A stretch of DNA of 15,287 bases from Coriobacteriaceae bacterium (GCA_013824215.1 PNNM01000020.1:1-15287); one strand, 5' to 3'; positions 1 to 6,422 are shown, counted from the stretch's first letter. Translations and numbers: made by a program. The notes: generated by a model not told the origin, from the letters alone.

Positions 1-13
1 GGTTCGCTTCCAC

Positions 14-19
14 TACAAT
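14..19 (+). promoter_or_regulatory. Possible -10 element upstream of the M16 peptidase gene
   Basis: TACAAT differs from the consensus TATAAT at one base and lies 31 bases before the preferred ATG at 51. A matching -35 box would fall before the window start and cannot be seen. The remaining bases of 1-50 hold no gene I can support. This is a weak call based on one hexamer. Confidence 0.25.
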
Positions 20-50
20 ACGCACCATCCCCTCGGCGATGAGGACACCC

Positions 51-1301
51 ATGTTCTACGACAAGACGATGCTCGACGACGGCCTCACCGTCCTGTCCGA
101 GACCATCGAGCCGGTGCGCTCAGTGGCCATCGGCATCTGGTTCGCGGTGGGAAGCCGCGACGAGGGGCCCGAGGACGCGGGCATGTCGCACTTCCTCGAG
201 CACATGATGTTCAAGGGCACGCCCACGCGCAGCGCCGCGCAGATCTCGGAGACGTTCGACCGCCTGGGCGCGGAGCTCAACGCGTTCACCTCCAAGGAGT
301 ACACCTGCTACTACGCCCGTGTGCTCGACGAGCACGTGGACACAGCCATCGAGGTGCTCGCCGACATGGCGGGCCGCTCGCTGCTCGCGGACGAGGCGTG
401 CACCTCGGAGCGCGAGGTCGTGCTAGAGGAGATCGCGCGCCTGGAGGACACCCCCGACGACCGCATCCACGAGCTGTTCGCCACCACGATGTGGCCGTCG
501 CACCCCCTGGGACTCCCGGTCCTCGGCAGGCGCGAGACGGTGGGGGGCTTCGGCAACACCGCCTCGGCCGCGTACCGCACCAAGCACTACTCCACGGGCA
601 ACACGGTGATCGCGGCGGCCGGGCACCTCGCCCACGACGACATCGTCGCGCTCGTCCGCCAGCACCTGTCACTGCCCGAGGCGCCGCGCAGCGAGCGGGC
701 GCCGGTCCACGCGGCGGACGAGCCGAGCCTGGCCGTGCTCGAGAAGGACACCGAGCAGACGCACATCTGCTACGGCGTCCCCGGCCTGTACGCGGGCCAC
801 GAGGACCGCTTCGTCCTCTCGGTGCTCGACACCATCCTCGGCGGCGGCATGTCCTCGCGCCTGTTCCAGGAGATCCGCGAGAAGCGCGGGCTGGCCTACG
901 CGGTCTACTCCTACCATGCGCTCTACGAGGACACCGGCCAGTTCGCCGTGTACGCCGGAACGCGCCCCGGCAACGCCGAGCAGGTCGTGCGCATCATCCA
1001 GAACGAGATCGCCAAGGTGCTCGACTCGGGCGTGACCGCCGACGAGCTCGACCGCGCGCGCGAGTCCATCAAGGGCCACCTCGTCCTGGGCCTCGAATCC
1101 ACGCGCAACCGTATGACGCGGCTCGGCAAGGCCGAGGTCACCCACGGTGAGATACTCTCGATGGACGAACTCGTGGAGCGCGTGGAGGCGGTCTCGCTCG
1201 AGGATGTCACACGCGTGGCACGGGAGTTGTTCGGACACGGACGTGTGCTGACCTTGATCGGTCCGCACGGGACCGACGATGTGTCGCACCTGCTCGGCTA
1301 G
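51..1301 (+). CDS. M16 family zinc metallopeptidase (processing-peptidase-like)
   Basis: This is a single-chain M16 peptidase of about 416 residues, the usual size of the bacterial M16B forms related to mitochondrial processing peptidase and Bacillus MlpA/YmxG. Counting from the upstream ATG at 39, the inverted zinc motif HFLEH is at residues 51-55 and the third zinc ligand is a glutamate at 131 in the segment EREVVLEEI, exactly 76 residues after the motif. The C-terminal half carries the R/Y-containing region (LFQEIREKRGLAYAVYSY) typical of the family. I chose ATG 51 because GAGGA at 41-45 sits 5 bases before it, while ATG 39 has no such site; the protein then starts MFYDKTMLDDGLTVLSE, a normal M16 N-terminus. 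The substrate is unknown. It leads the run into dapB with an 18-base gap, so co-transcription is likely. Confidence 0.93.
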   Translation: MFYDKTMLDDGLTVLSETIEPVRSVAIGIWFAVGSRDEGPEDAGMSHFLEHMMFKGTPTRSAAQISETFDRLGAELNAFTSKEYTCYYARVLDEHVDTAIEVLADMAGRSLLADEACTSEREVVLEEIARLEDTPDDRIHELFATTMWPSHPLGLPVLGRRETVGGFGNTASAAYRTKHYSTGNTVIAAAGHLAHDDIVALVRQHLSLPEAPRSERAPVHAADEPSLAVLEKDTEQTHICYGVPGLYAGHEDRFVLSVLDTILGGGMSSRLFQEIREKRGLAYAVYSYHALYEDTGQFAVYAGTRPGNAEQVVRIIQNEIAKVLDSGVTADELDRARESIKGHLVLGLESTRNRMTRLGKAEVTHGEILSMDELVERVEAVSLEDVTRVARELFGHGRVLTLIGPHGTDDVSHLLG

Positions 1302-1319
1302 GGGAGAGGTAAGGGGCTC

Positions 1320-2105
1320 ATGATCAAGGTTCTCGTCACCGGCGCGGCGGGACGGATGGGACGCCAGGTGGTCGCCGCGGTCACTGCGCAACCGGACATG
1401 GAAGTCGTCGCGGCGGTCGACCCGATGTGCGCGGGCGACACGATCGAGGACGGCGCGGGCGGCACGATCGAATGCGTCCGCGAGCTCGACCTCGCGATCG
1501 AACAGCACGTGCCCGATGTCATGGTCGACTTCACGAACCGAACGGCCGCGACCCACAACATCCGCGACGCGATCTCGGAGGGCGTGCACTGCGTGGTGGG
1601 GACCACCGGCATGACCGACGCCGAGCTGACCGCGTTGGCCGCCGTCGCCCAGCGCAAGACGTGCCTGTTCTACGCCCCCAACTTCGCTCTGGGCGCTGTG
1701 CTGATGATGCGCTTCGCCGAGCAGGCGGCCCGCTTCATGCCGCACGCCGAGATAATCGAGCTCCATCACGACCAGAAGGTCGACGCGCCGTCCGGCACCG
1801 CGATGCGCACCGCCTCACTCATCGCCATCGCGCGCTCCGAGGTCCCGGCCGCTCCCGGCCGCGAGACCGAGGTCGCCGAAGGGGCCCGGGGTGCTGTCGT
1901 GGACGGTGTGCCGGTGCACTCCGTGCGCCTGCCCGGGCTGGTGGCGCACCAGGAGGTCGTCTTCGGCGGTCAGGGTCAGACGCTCACCATCCGCCACGAC
2001 TCCATCGACCGCAGCTCCTTCATGCCGGGCGTGGTGCTCGCCGTGCGCAACGTGGGCAGGTTCGAAGGCCTCGTGGTCGGCCTCGAGAACATCCTCGGGG
2101 TGTAG
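1320..2105 (+). CDS. dapB: 4-hydroxy-tetrahydrodipicolinate reductase
   Basis: DapB reduces the DapA product with NAD(P)H to tetrahydrodipicolinate, the second dedicated step of DAP and lysine synthesis in the cytosol. The 261-residue protein has the nucleotide-binding loop GAAGRMG at residues 8-14, an acidic residue (D34) at the end of the second strand where DapB enzymes contact the adenosine ribose, GTTG at 94-97, and the signature ELHHDQKVDAPSGTA, with H149/H150, K153 and the substrate-binding loop DAPSGTA at 155-161. Length and order match the family. The ATG at 1320 follows purine-rich sites (GAGAGG and AAGGGG) within 20 bases. The aspartokinase start lies 4 bases after its stop, so the two genes are probably one transcript. 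The sequence makes the assignment secure. Confidence 0.97.
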   Translation: MIKVLVTGAAGRMGRQVVAAVTAQPDMEVVAAVDPMCAGDTIEDGAGGTIECVRELDLAIEQHVPDVMVDFTNRTAATHNIRDAISEGVHCVVGTTGMTDAELTALAAVAQRKTCLFYAPNFALGAVLMMRFAEQAARFMPHAEIIELHHDQKVDAPSGTAMRTASLIAIARSEVPAAPGRETEVAEGARGAVVDGVPVHSVRLPGLVAHQEVVFGGQGQTLTIRHDSIDRSSFMPGVVLAVRNVGRFEGLVVGLENILGV

Positions 2106-2109
2106 CGCG

Positions 2110-3327
2110 TTGACGCAACGCCCGGTCGTGGTCATGAAGTTCGGCGGCACGTCGGTCGCCGACGCGGCAGGTCGCTCCGCGCTCGCCGGTCGCGTCACCG
2201 CAGCTCTGGAGGCTGGCTCCGCACCCGTGGTGGTGGTCTCGGCTATGGGCCGCGCCGGCGCTCCGTACGCGACCGACACCCTGCTCGGCCTGCTGGCCGA
2301 CCTTCCCGCCGACGACCGCGAGCGCGACCTCGTCGCGTCATGCGGCGAGGTGGTGGCCGCGGTCGTCGTGGCGCACGAGCTGCGCGCGGCTGGTATCGCG
2401 GCACGCGCCTTCACCGGCGCCGAGGCCGGCATCTCCACCGACGGCGTGCACGGCAGCGCCTCGATCACGGAGGTCCATCCCGGGCTGCTGCTCGCGGCCA
2501 TCGCCGAGGGGCTCGTGCCGGTCGTGGCCGGCTTCCAGGGTGTGGCGGAGGACGGCAGTGTCACCACACTCGGCCGGGGCGGCTCGGACACGACCGCCTG
2601 CGCGCTCGGCGTGGCGCTGGCCGCCGAAGCCGTGGAGATCTACACCGACGTCGACGGCGTGATGACCGCCGACCCGCGCACGTGCGACGGCGCTGGAACC
2701 CTCTCCACGATCGGCGCCGACGAACTGTTCCAGATGGCGCGCCACGGCTCGCGCGTCGTGCACACGCCCGCCGCGGAGCTCGCGCTGGCCAGCGGGCTTG
2801 CGGTGCGCGTGCGCAACACGTTCTCCGACCACCCGGGCACCACGGTGGCCGACATCGCCTCGTACAAGCCGAGGGACGTCGCCACGGCCGTCAGCCACGA
2901 CACGGGGGTGGCGCGCGTGCGCGCCGCGCTCGGCGCCGCGGAAGGCACGCCGGCGCACATGGCCGCGCAGACGCGCGTCTACCGCGCCATGGCCAACGCC
3001 GGGGTCTCGCTCGACATGTTCACGCCTGCGGGCGAGGACCTCGTCTTCTCGGTGCCCGAGGGCTCGGCGGACGCTGCCTGCGACGTGCTCGGTTCCCTCG
3101 GGCTGACCTGCGACGTGGTCCGCGGCTTGGCGAAGGTCACGCTCGTGGGGGCCGGGATGCACGGCGTGCCCGGCGTGATGGCGCGCATGGCCGAGCACCT
3201 GGCCGAGGCGGGCGTGAACGTCCTGCAGGTCGCCGACAGCCACACCACGATCTCGGTGCTCGTGGCCGCGGACGACGCCGAGCCCGCGATCCGTGCGCTG
3301 CACGAGGGCTTCGGACTCGGCGGTTAG
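2110..3327 (+). CDS. lysC: Aspartokinase, DapG-like (DAP/lysine branch)
   Basis: Aspartokinase phosphorylates L-aspartate, the committed step towards DAP, lysine, threonine and methionine. With the TTG start at 2110 the protein has 405 residues. The kinase domain shows KFGGTS at 10-15, SAMGR at 44-48, GRGGSDTT at 155-162 and YTDVDGVMTADPR at 178-190. Two ACT domains fill about 260-405; the last contains VGAGMHGVPGV (346-356) and ADSHTTI (375-381). From memory these motifs, and SAMGR..PYATD near the N-terminus, match Bacillus DapG (about 404 residues, meso-DAP-inhibited) better than the lysine-sensitive LysC, so DAP feedback is an inference. TTG is preferred because the reading frame continues open upstream through dapB, the TTG lies 4 bases after the dapB stop, and GGGG at 2097-2100 precedes it; GTG 2128 or ATG 2134 would place the start against the KFGGTS strand. 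The symbol dapG would be equally suitable. Confidence 0.93.
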   Translation: MTQRPVVVMKFGGTSVADAAGRSALAGRVTAALEAGSAPVVVVSAMGRAGAPYATDTLLGLLADLPADDRERDLVASCGEVVAAVVVAHELRAAGIAARAFTGAEAGISTDGVHGSASITEVHPGLLLAAIAEGLVPVVAGFQGVAEDGSVTTLGRGGSDTTACALGVALAAEAVEIYTDVDGVMTADPRTCDGAGTLSTIGADELFQMARHGSRVVHTPAAELALASGLAVRVRNTFSDHPGTTVADIASYKPRDVATAVSHDTGVARVRAALGAAEGTPAHMAAQTRVYRAMANAGVSLDMFTPAGEDLVFSVPEGSADAACDVLGSLGLTCDVVRGLAKVTLVGAGMHGVPGVMARMAEHLAEAGVNVLQVADSHTTISVLVAADDAEPAIRALHEGFGLGG

Positions 3328-3340
3328 GGCGCGCTCAGTC

Positions 3341-3390
3341 CCGGTTCAGGTCCCACCGGTCAGTCTGCGCATGATCGCAGCCGCATGCGC
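3341..3390. other. Intergenic region after lysC with two weak hairpins
   Basis: The 125 bases between the aspartokinase stop and the next gene hold two short inverted repeats: CCGGT/ACCGG at 3341-3345 and 3355-3359 with a 9-base loop, and GCGCAT/ATGCGC at 3367-3372 and 3385-3390 with a 12-base loop. Neither is followed by a T-run, so a classical intrinsic terminator is not supported. They may attenuate read-through from lysC or be chance in G+C-rich DNA. Confidence 0.2.
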
Positions 3391-3398
3391 GCGCGCCC

Positions 3399-3427
3399 AG
3401 TTGAATGCAGCGCCACACGGCTATACT
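3399..3427 (+). promoter_or_regulatory. Candidate promoter of the mazEF pair
   Basis: TATACT at 3422-3427 is a good -10 hexamer, 26 bases before the GTG start. Upstream, TTGAAT at 3401-3406 leaves a 15-base spacer; shifting the -35 to AGTTGA at 3399-3404 gives 17 bases but a poorer match. This stretch is visibly richer in A+T than its surroundings. Transcription would begin near 3434, just before the ribosome site GAGGGAG at 3441-3447. Confidence 0.45.
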
Positions 3428-3452
3428 TGGGCTATCCGTCGAGGGAGCACAC

Positions 3453-3701
3453 GTGATCACACGAGTACAGAAGTGGGGCAACAGCCAGGGGCTTCGCCTG
3501 AGCAAGGAACTCCTGGCCGACGCCGATGTGGAGGTCGGGGACGCCGTCGACGTCGCCGTTCACGACGGTGTCCTGGTCGTGACACCCGTCCGCCGTGTCC
3601 GCGGCGGCTTGAGTCTCGAGGAACTCGTCAGGGAGATCCCTGCCGACTACTCGCCCGAAGAGGTCGACTGGGGACCGCCTGTCGGCCGCGAGGTCTGGTA
3701 G
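3453..3701 (+). CDS. mazE: MazE-type antitoxin (AbrB/SpoVT fold)
   Basis: This 82-residue protein is the antitoxin partner of the MazF-like gene that follows. The N-terminal half, with KWGNSQGLRLSKELL at 7-21 and repeated short strands to about 46, is the swapped-hairpin AbrB/MazE DNA-binding domain. The C-terminal tail ends DWGPPVGREVW (72-82), the acidic and aromatic segment with which MazE antitoxins wrap their toxin. GTG 3453 was chosen because GAGGGAG (3441-3447) lies 5 bases upstream and the protein then begins directly with the DNA-binding strand; an upstream ATG at 3405 would precede the likely promoter -10 and add residues unlike the family. The stop codon abuts the toxin start with no gap, so translation is probably coupled. 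MazE-MazF complexes usually repress their own promoter, which is expected here but not shown by a clear operator. Confidence 0.9.
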   Translation: MITRVQKWGNSQGLRLSKELLADADVEVGDAVDVAVHDGVLVVTPVRRVRGGLSLEELVREIPADYSPEEVDWGPPVGREVW

Positions 3702-4052
3702 GTGGCCGCCTACGTCCCCAAGAAGGGCGACCTGGTCGCTCTGACCTTCGACCCTCAGTCCGGACATGAGCAGCGCGGTCGCCGTCCGGCGCTCGTGGTC
3801 AGCAACGATCTGTTCAACGAACGCACGGGGCTCTGCATCACCTGCCCGATCACGAACACGCAGCGCGACTTCCCGTTCCATGTGACCATGCCGGCGGGGG
3901 AGTGCGTGACCGGCGTGATCATGGTCGAGCAGGTCAAGTCGATCGACTACCGGTCCCGCCGCGTCAAACACATCGGCGCCGCTTCCACCGCGGTCGTCGA
4001 CGAGGTCTTGGCACTGCTGGACGCCTGCCTTTACCGGCCGGGCGGACGGTAG
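3702..4052 (+). CDS. mazF: MazF/PemK-type mRNA interferase toxin
   Basis: MazF toxins are ribosome-independent endoribonucleases that cut RNA at short sequence motifs, arresting growth when the antitoxin decays. The 116-residue protein aligns by eye over its whole length with E. coli MazF: VPKKGDLVALTFDP at 5-18, HEQRGRRPALVVS at 22-34 with E23 and R28 at the positions of E. coli E24 and R29, then CPITNTQRDFPFHV at 48-61 and VEQVKSIDYRSR at 75-86. It appears intact. GTG 3702 follows the antitoxin stop directly, with GAGG at 3690-3693 serving as ribosome site 8 bases upstream. The cleavage sequence cannot be predicted from this. It is followed by 77 bases carrying an operator for the next pair, so this module ends here. 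Confidence 0.93.
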   Translation: MAAYVPKKGDLVALTFDPQSGHEQRGRRPALVVSNDLFNERTGLCITCPITNTQRDFPFHVTMPAGECVTGVIMVEQVKSIDYRSRRVKHIGAASTAVVDEVLALLDACLYRPGGR

Positions 4053-4094
4053 TGCGCCGCCACGTCCCCGCTCGTCCAAAGGGTGTACCATCGG

Positions 4095-4116
4095 GGTAGT
4101 ACCCGAATGTACTACC
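4095..4116. promoter_or_regulatory. Inverted-repeat operator candidate for the ribbon-helix-helix/PIN operon
   Basis: GGTAGTAC (4095-4102) and GTACTACC (4109-4116) are perfect reverse complements separated by 6 bases. The palindromic core GTAC occurs at 4099-4102 and 4109-4112, exactly 10 bases apart, which is one helical turn, and a third copy lies at 4085-4088 in the related GGTGTACC. The repeat ends 13 bases before the antitoxin ATG and just before its ribosome site (GGAGG, 4119-4123). Ribbon-helix-helix antitoxins usually bind such paired sites at their own promoter. A possible -10 is TACCAT at 4086-4091; no -35 is clear. Confidence 0.6.
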
Positions 4117-4129
4117 TCGGAGGCGAGAG

Positions 4130-4462
4130 ATGGCCAAGGTCAACATCTACATCCCCGACGAGATGCTCGAGCGGATCGACGCAGATGCGTCTGCCGCGGG
4201 CCGCAGCCGCAGCTCGGTGGTGCAGGAAGCGGTGGGCGAGTACACGGGCAGGCGCCGCACCGCAAACGACGCTGCTGAACTCGAAGCGGGCGTCCGCCGC
4301 GCACTCGAGACCATGGATCGGATCTCCGAGCAGGCCGCCGCCGCCGACCCCTACCCGGACGTTTCGAACAGCGAGTTCCTCGCCGTGATGAGGGAGAGTC
4401 GCTGGTCGCTGTCGGTCGACGAGGCCGTAGCCATCGTCCGCGGCAGGCGGGGTGACGGGTGA
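4130..4462 (+). CDS. Ribbon-helix-helix antitoxin (VapB/CopG-like)
   Basis: The first 40 residues form a ribbon-helix-helix DNA-binding domain: strand KVNIYIP (3-9), a helix over about 10-22 and, after a short turn, a second helix over about 26-38 (RSSVVQEAVGEYT). The following section (about 45-70) is charged and helical, and the tail (80-105, NSEFLAVMRESRWSLSVDEAVAIVR) probably binds the toxin. At 110 residues it is longer than many antitoxins of this fold. ATG 4130 has a strong ribosome site, GGAGG at 4119-4123, 6 bases upstream. The last codons overlap the PIN gene by 4 bases (GTGA), and an inverted repeat just upstream is a likely self-binding site. DNA binding is inferred from the fold; the toxin partnership from the gene pair. 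Confidence 0.85.
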   Translation: MAKVNIYIPDEMLERIDADASAAGRSRSSVVQEAVGEYTGRRRTANDAAELEAGVRRALETMDRISEQAAAADPYPDVSNSEFLAVMRESRWSLSVDEAVAIVRGRRGDG

Positions 4463-4863
4463 AGCCCGCCACGGTCGTGCTCGACGCCTCCGTCGGCGTC
4501 AAGTGGTTCCGCCCAGAGCCGGGATCAGCGGAGGCGCGCGCGCTGCTGGTCCGGCACGGCTCGGGTGAGATCGTGATCACGGTCGACCATCTCTTCCTCT
4601 ACGAGGTGCTGTCGGTGGTGCACTCGCCCCGGGCCGCCGTATCGGGACGCATGGCGTACGGTTCGCTCTTGGACGCACGCCTCACCTGGGTCGCCCCATC
4701 GCCCAAGCTCGTCGCCGCGGCGTTCGATCACGCTGACCTGCTCGGCTGCCCCCTGTACGACGCCTTCAGCGCCGGCCTCGCCGCCGTGCTCGATGCGCCC
4801 TTGTACTCGGCGGACGTCAAGGCGCACGCGGCGTTCCCGAACGTCGTGCTCGTGGGGGAGTGA
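4459..4863 (+). CDS. vapC: PIN-domain ribonuclease toxin (VapC-type)
   Basis: PIN-domain toxins are Mg2+-dependent RNases that typically cut tRNA or rRNA. This 134-residue protein spans one PIN domain and shows the acidic residues of the active site: D9 in VVLDASVGVKWF, E49 in FLYEVLS, D101 in PLYDAFSAGLA and D119 in YSADVKAH. All appear present, so the enzyme is probably active. The GTG start at 4459 overlaps the antitoxin stop in the GTGA arrangement, which favours coupled translation. The stop is followed after 10 bases by a reductase-like gene, so the operon may have three genes. The exact RNA target cannot be told from sequence. Confidence 0.88.
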   Translation: MKPATVVLDASVGVKWFRPEPGSAEARALLVRHGSGEIVITVDHLFLYEVLSVVHSPRAAVSGRMAYGSLLDARLTWVAPSPKLVAAAFDHADLLGCPLYDAFSAGLAAVLDAPLYSADVKAHAAFPNVVLVGE

Positions 4864-4873
4864 CGGACCGACC

Positions 4874-5407
4874 GTGACCCGGCCGCTCGTACTCATAGTC
4901 ACGACCTCGCTCGACGGCTTCATCGCCGAGACCGACGGCGGAGTGGGCTGGCTGGCCCCGCCACCCGCGTCGACCCCCGCCGACTACGACGAGCTGGTCG
5001 CCTCCATCGACACGCTCGTCATGGGCAGCGCCACCTACCTGGCCAGCCTCGATCTGGCCGGCGGCACCGAGATCTTCTCGGGCAAGCGGGTCTGCGTCTT
5101 CACGTCACGCGAGGGCCTGCCGGCCACCGCCGGCGTCGAGTTCGTCCAAGAGCCCGCCGAGGAGTTCGTGCCGCGTCTCAAAGAGGAGCCTGGCGGCAGT
5201 ATCTGGCTGTTCGGCGGTGGGAAGCTCGCCACAGCACTCTCGGACGCCGGACTCGTCGACGAGTACCTGGTCGCGGTCCAGCCGATCCTGCTCGGCGACG
5301 GGATCCCGTTGTGGCGGACACCGCACGCGAGGACGCGACTCGAGCTGGTCGCGGCTCGCGCGTGGCCCGGAGGCATCGCCGAGCTGCGCTATCGCAGACG
5401 CCCGTGA
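4874..5407 (+). CDS. RibD C-terminal/dihydrofolate-reductase-like protein
   Basis: The 177-residue protein has the dihydrofolate-reductase-like fold shared with the reductase half of RibD and with Bacillus YwjB/YyaP proteins. Visible landmarks are TSLDGFIA at 11-18, GGVGWL at 22-27, MGSATY at 50-55 (the family often has MGRxTY), IWLFGGGKL at 110-118, which should contact NAD(P)H, and QPILLGDGIPLW at 136-147. It is too divergent to be called a true folate reductase, and no deaminase domain is attached, so it is not RibD either; the substrate is unknown. GTG 4874 is the first start after the VapC stop that gives a normal N-terminal strand; its ribosome site is poor (GGGGGAG ends 13 bases upstream). 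The gap of 10 bases suggests transcription together with the PIN toxin, although the functional link is unclear. Confidence 0.8.
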   Translation: MTRPLVLIVTTSLDGFIAETDGGVGWLAPPPASTPADYDELVASIDTLVMGSATYLASLDLAGGTEIFSGKRVCVFTSREGLPATAGVEFVQEPAEEFVPRLKEEPGGSIWLFGGGKLATALSDAGLVDEYLVAVQPILLGDGIPLWRTPHARTRLELVAARAWPGGIAELRYRRRP

Positions 5408-5449
5408 CGCACGCACGACGACGCGGCATCCGGTGTCGGCGCGCTGTGG

Positions 5450-5477
5450 CACAATACGTCGGGTAGAGAAGACGTAT
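5450..5477 (+). promoter_or_regulatory. Candidate dapA promoter with overlapping inverted repeat
   Basis: CACAAT at 5450-5455 is a plausible -10 hexamer about 67 bases before dapA; I see no good -35. It overlaps a perfect inverted repeat, ATACGTC (5454-5460) and GACGTAT (5471-5477), with a 10-base spacer. If transcription starts near 5462 the left arm is not in the RNA, which favours a protein-binding operator over an RNA hairpin. The regulator is unknown. Confidence 0.4.
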
Positions 5478-5492
5478 CCGCGGCGCGCCATC

Positions 5493-5515
5493 AAAGCCGC
5501 CGCTTTCAAGGGGAG
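5493..5515 (+). promoter_or_regulatory. dapA: Small hairpin next to the dapA ribosome binding site
   Basis: AAAGC (5493-5497) pairs with GCTTT (5502-5506) around a 4-base loop, ending one base before the strong ribosome site AAGGGGAG (5508-5515), which is 6 bases from the ATG. The stem is short. It could help keep the site open or be chance. The 114-base leader is too short for a standard lysine riboswitch. Confidence 0.25.
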
Positions 5516-5521
5516 ATACCG

Positions 5522-6415
5522 ATGTCCCAGCCACGTTTCGGCCGCCTGCTCACGGCGATGGTGACGCCGTTCTCCGCGGACGGCTCGCTCGACCTGCCCC
5601 GCGCGCAGGAACTCGCGCTGCGGCTGCTCGACGAGGGCAGCGAGGGCCTCATCGTCTGCGGCACCACCGGCGAGTCGCCCACGGTCTTCTACGACCAGAA
5701 GCTGGACCTGTTCCGCGCGGTCATCGAAGCGGTCGACGGCAAGGCGCCCGTCATCGCCAACGCGGGCGACAACTGCACCGGCGATTCGGTGGAGTTCGCG
5801 GCCAAGGTCGCCGCGCTCGGCGTGGACGGCATCATGGCCGTCGTGCCGTACTACAACAAGCCGCCCCAGGAGGGGATGTACCGCCACTTCCGTGCCATCG
5901 CCGAGGCTGTCGACGTGCCGGTCATCGTCTACAACATCCCTGGCCGCTGCGTGGTCAACATGGAGCCGGCCACCATCCTGCGCCTCGCCGGCGACGTCGC
6001 CAACGTCGTCGCCGTCAAGCAGGCCAACCCCGACCTGTCCCAGACCGCCGCCATCGTCGAGGGCGCACCGGATGGCTTCGAGCTGCTCTCCGGCGACGAC
6101 GAGATGACGCTGCCGATGATGGCGATGGGGGGCACCGGGGTCATCTCGGTGGCCAGCCACGTCGTGGGCCGCAGGATGGCCGAGATGATAGCCGCGCAGA
6201 TCGCCGGCGACCACACCCGCGCGCTCAAACTGCACCTCGAGCTGCTCCCGCTGTTCAAGGCGCTGTTCATGACCGCCAACCCGATCATGGTGAAGGACGC
6301 CTTGCGCCTGGTCGGATTCCCCGTGGGTACGACGCGGCTACCGCTCGTGCCCCCCACCGAGGAGCAGTCCGCCGAGCTGCTGCGCGTGATGCGCGGCGTC
6401 GGCGTCCTGCAGTAG
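5522..6415 (+). CDS. dapA: 4-hydroxy-tetrahydrodipicolinate synthase
   Basis: DapA condenses pyruvate with aspartate semialdehyde, the first dedicated step of DAP and lysine synthesis, and its product feeds DapB encoded upstream. The 297-residue protein is a TIM-barrel aldolase with GTTGES at 47-52, the tyrosine pair VVPYYNKP around 110-111, YNIPGR at 137-142 (Y138 catalytic proton relay, R142 binding the substrate carboxylate) and the Schiff-base lysine K166 in VAVKQANPDL. Length and motif order are normal; after the lysine this enzyme has Gln where many relatives have Glu or Asp. The ATG follows AAGGGGAG at an ideal distance. RNase J begins 7 bases after the stop. In Bacillus dapG and dapA are neighbours; here a toxin-antitoxin cassette of about 2 kb lies between the equivalent genes, and dapA seems to have its own promoter. 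Confidence 0.97.
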   Translation: MSQPRFGRLLTAMVTPFSADGSLDLPRAQELALRLLDEGSEGLIVCGTTGESPTVFYDQKLDLFRAVIEAVDGKAPVIANAGDNCTGDSVEFAAKVAALGVDGIMAVVPYYNKPPQEGMYRHFRAIAEAVDVPVIVYNIPGRCVVNMEPATILRLAGDVANVVAVKQANPDLSQTAAIVEGAPDGFELLSGDDEMTLPMMAMGGTGVISVASHVVGRRMAEMIAAQIAGDHTRALKLHLELLPLFKALFMTANPIMVKDALRLVGFPVGTTRLPLVPPTEEQSAELLRVMRGVGVLQ

Positions 6416-6422
6416 GGACCAC

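Noticed and set aside
1891..2109. Apparent N-terminal extension of the aspartokinase into dapB; similar extensions for rimO (from 11062) and pgsA (from 12924)
   Set aside because: The extra residues are out-of-frame translations of the preceding genes. Family N-termini begin at the internal starts chosen, so there are no true fusions.
2860..2910. Internal start for a separate aspartokinase regulatory subunit
   Set aside because: GAGGGA near 2870 is not followed at a proper distance by an in-frame ATG or GTG, so an overlapping beta subunit is not supported.
3341..3390. Intrinsic terminator after the aspartokinase gene
   Set aside because: The two hairpins are short with long loops and have no T-run, so they are listed only as weak hairpins.
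5408..5521. Lysine riboswitch upstream of dapA
   Set aside because: The gap is only 114 bases, shorter than the usual L-box, and none of its conserved structure is evident.
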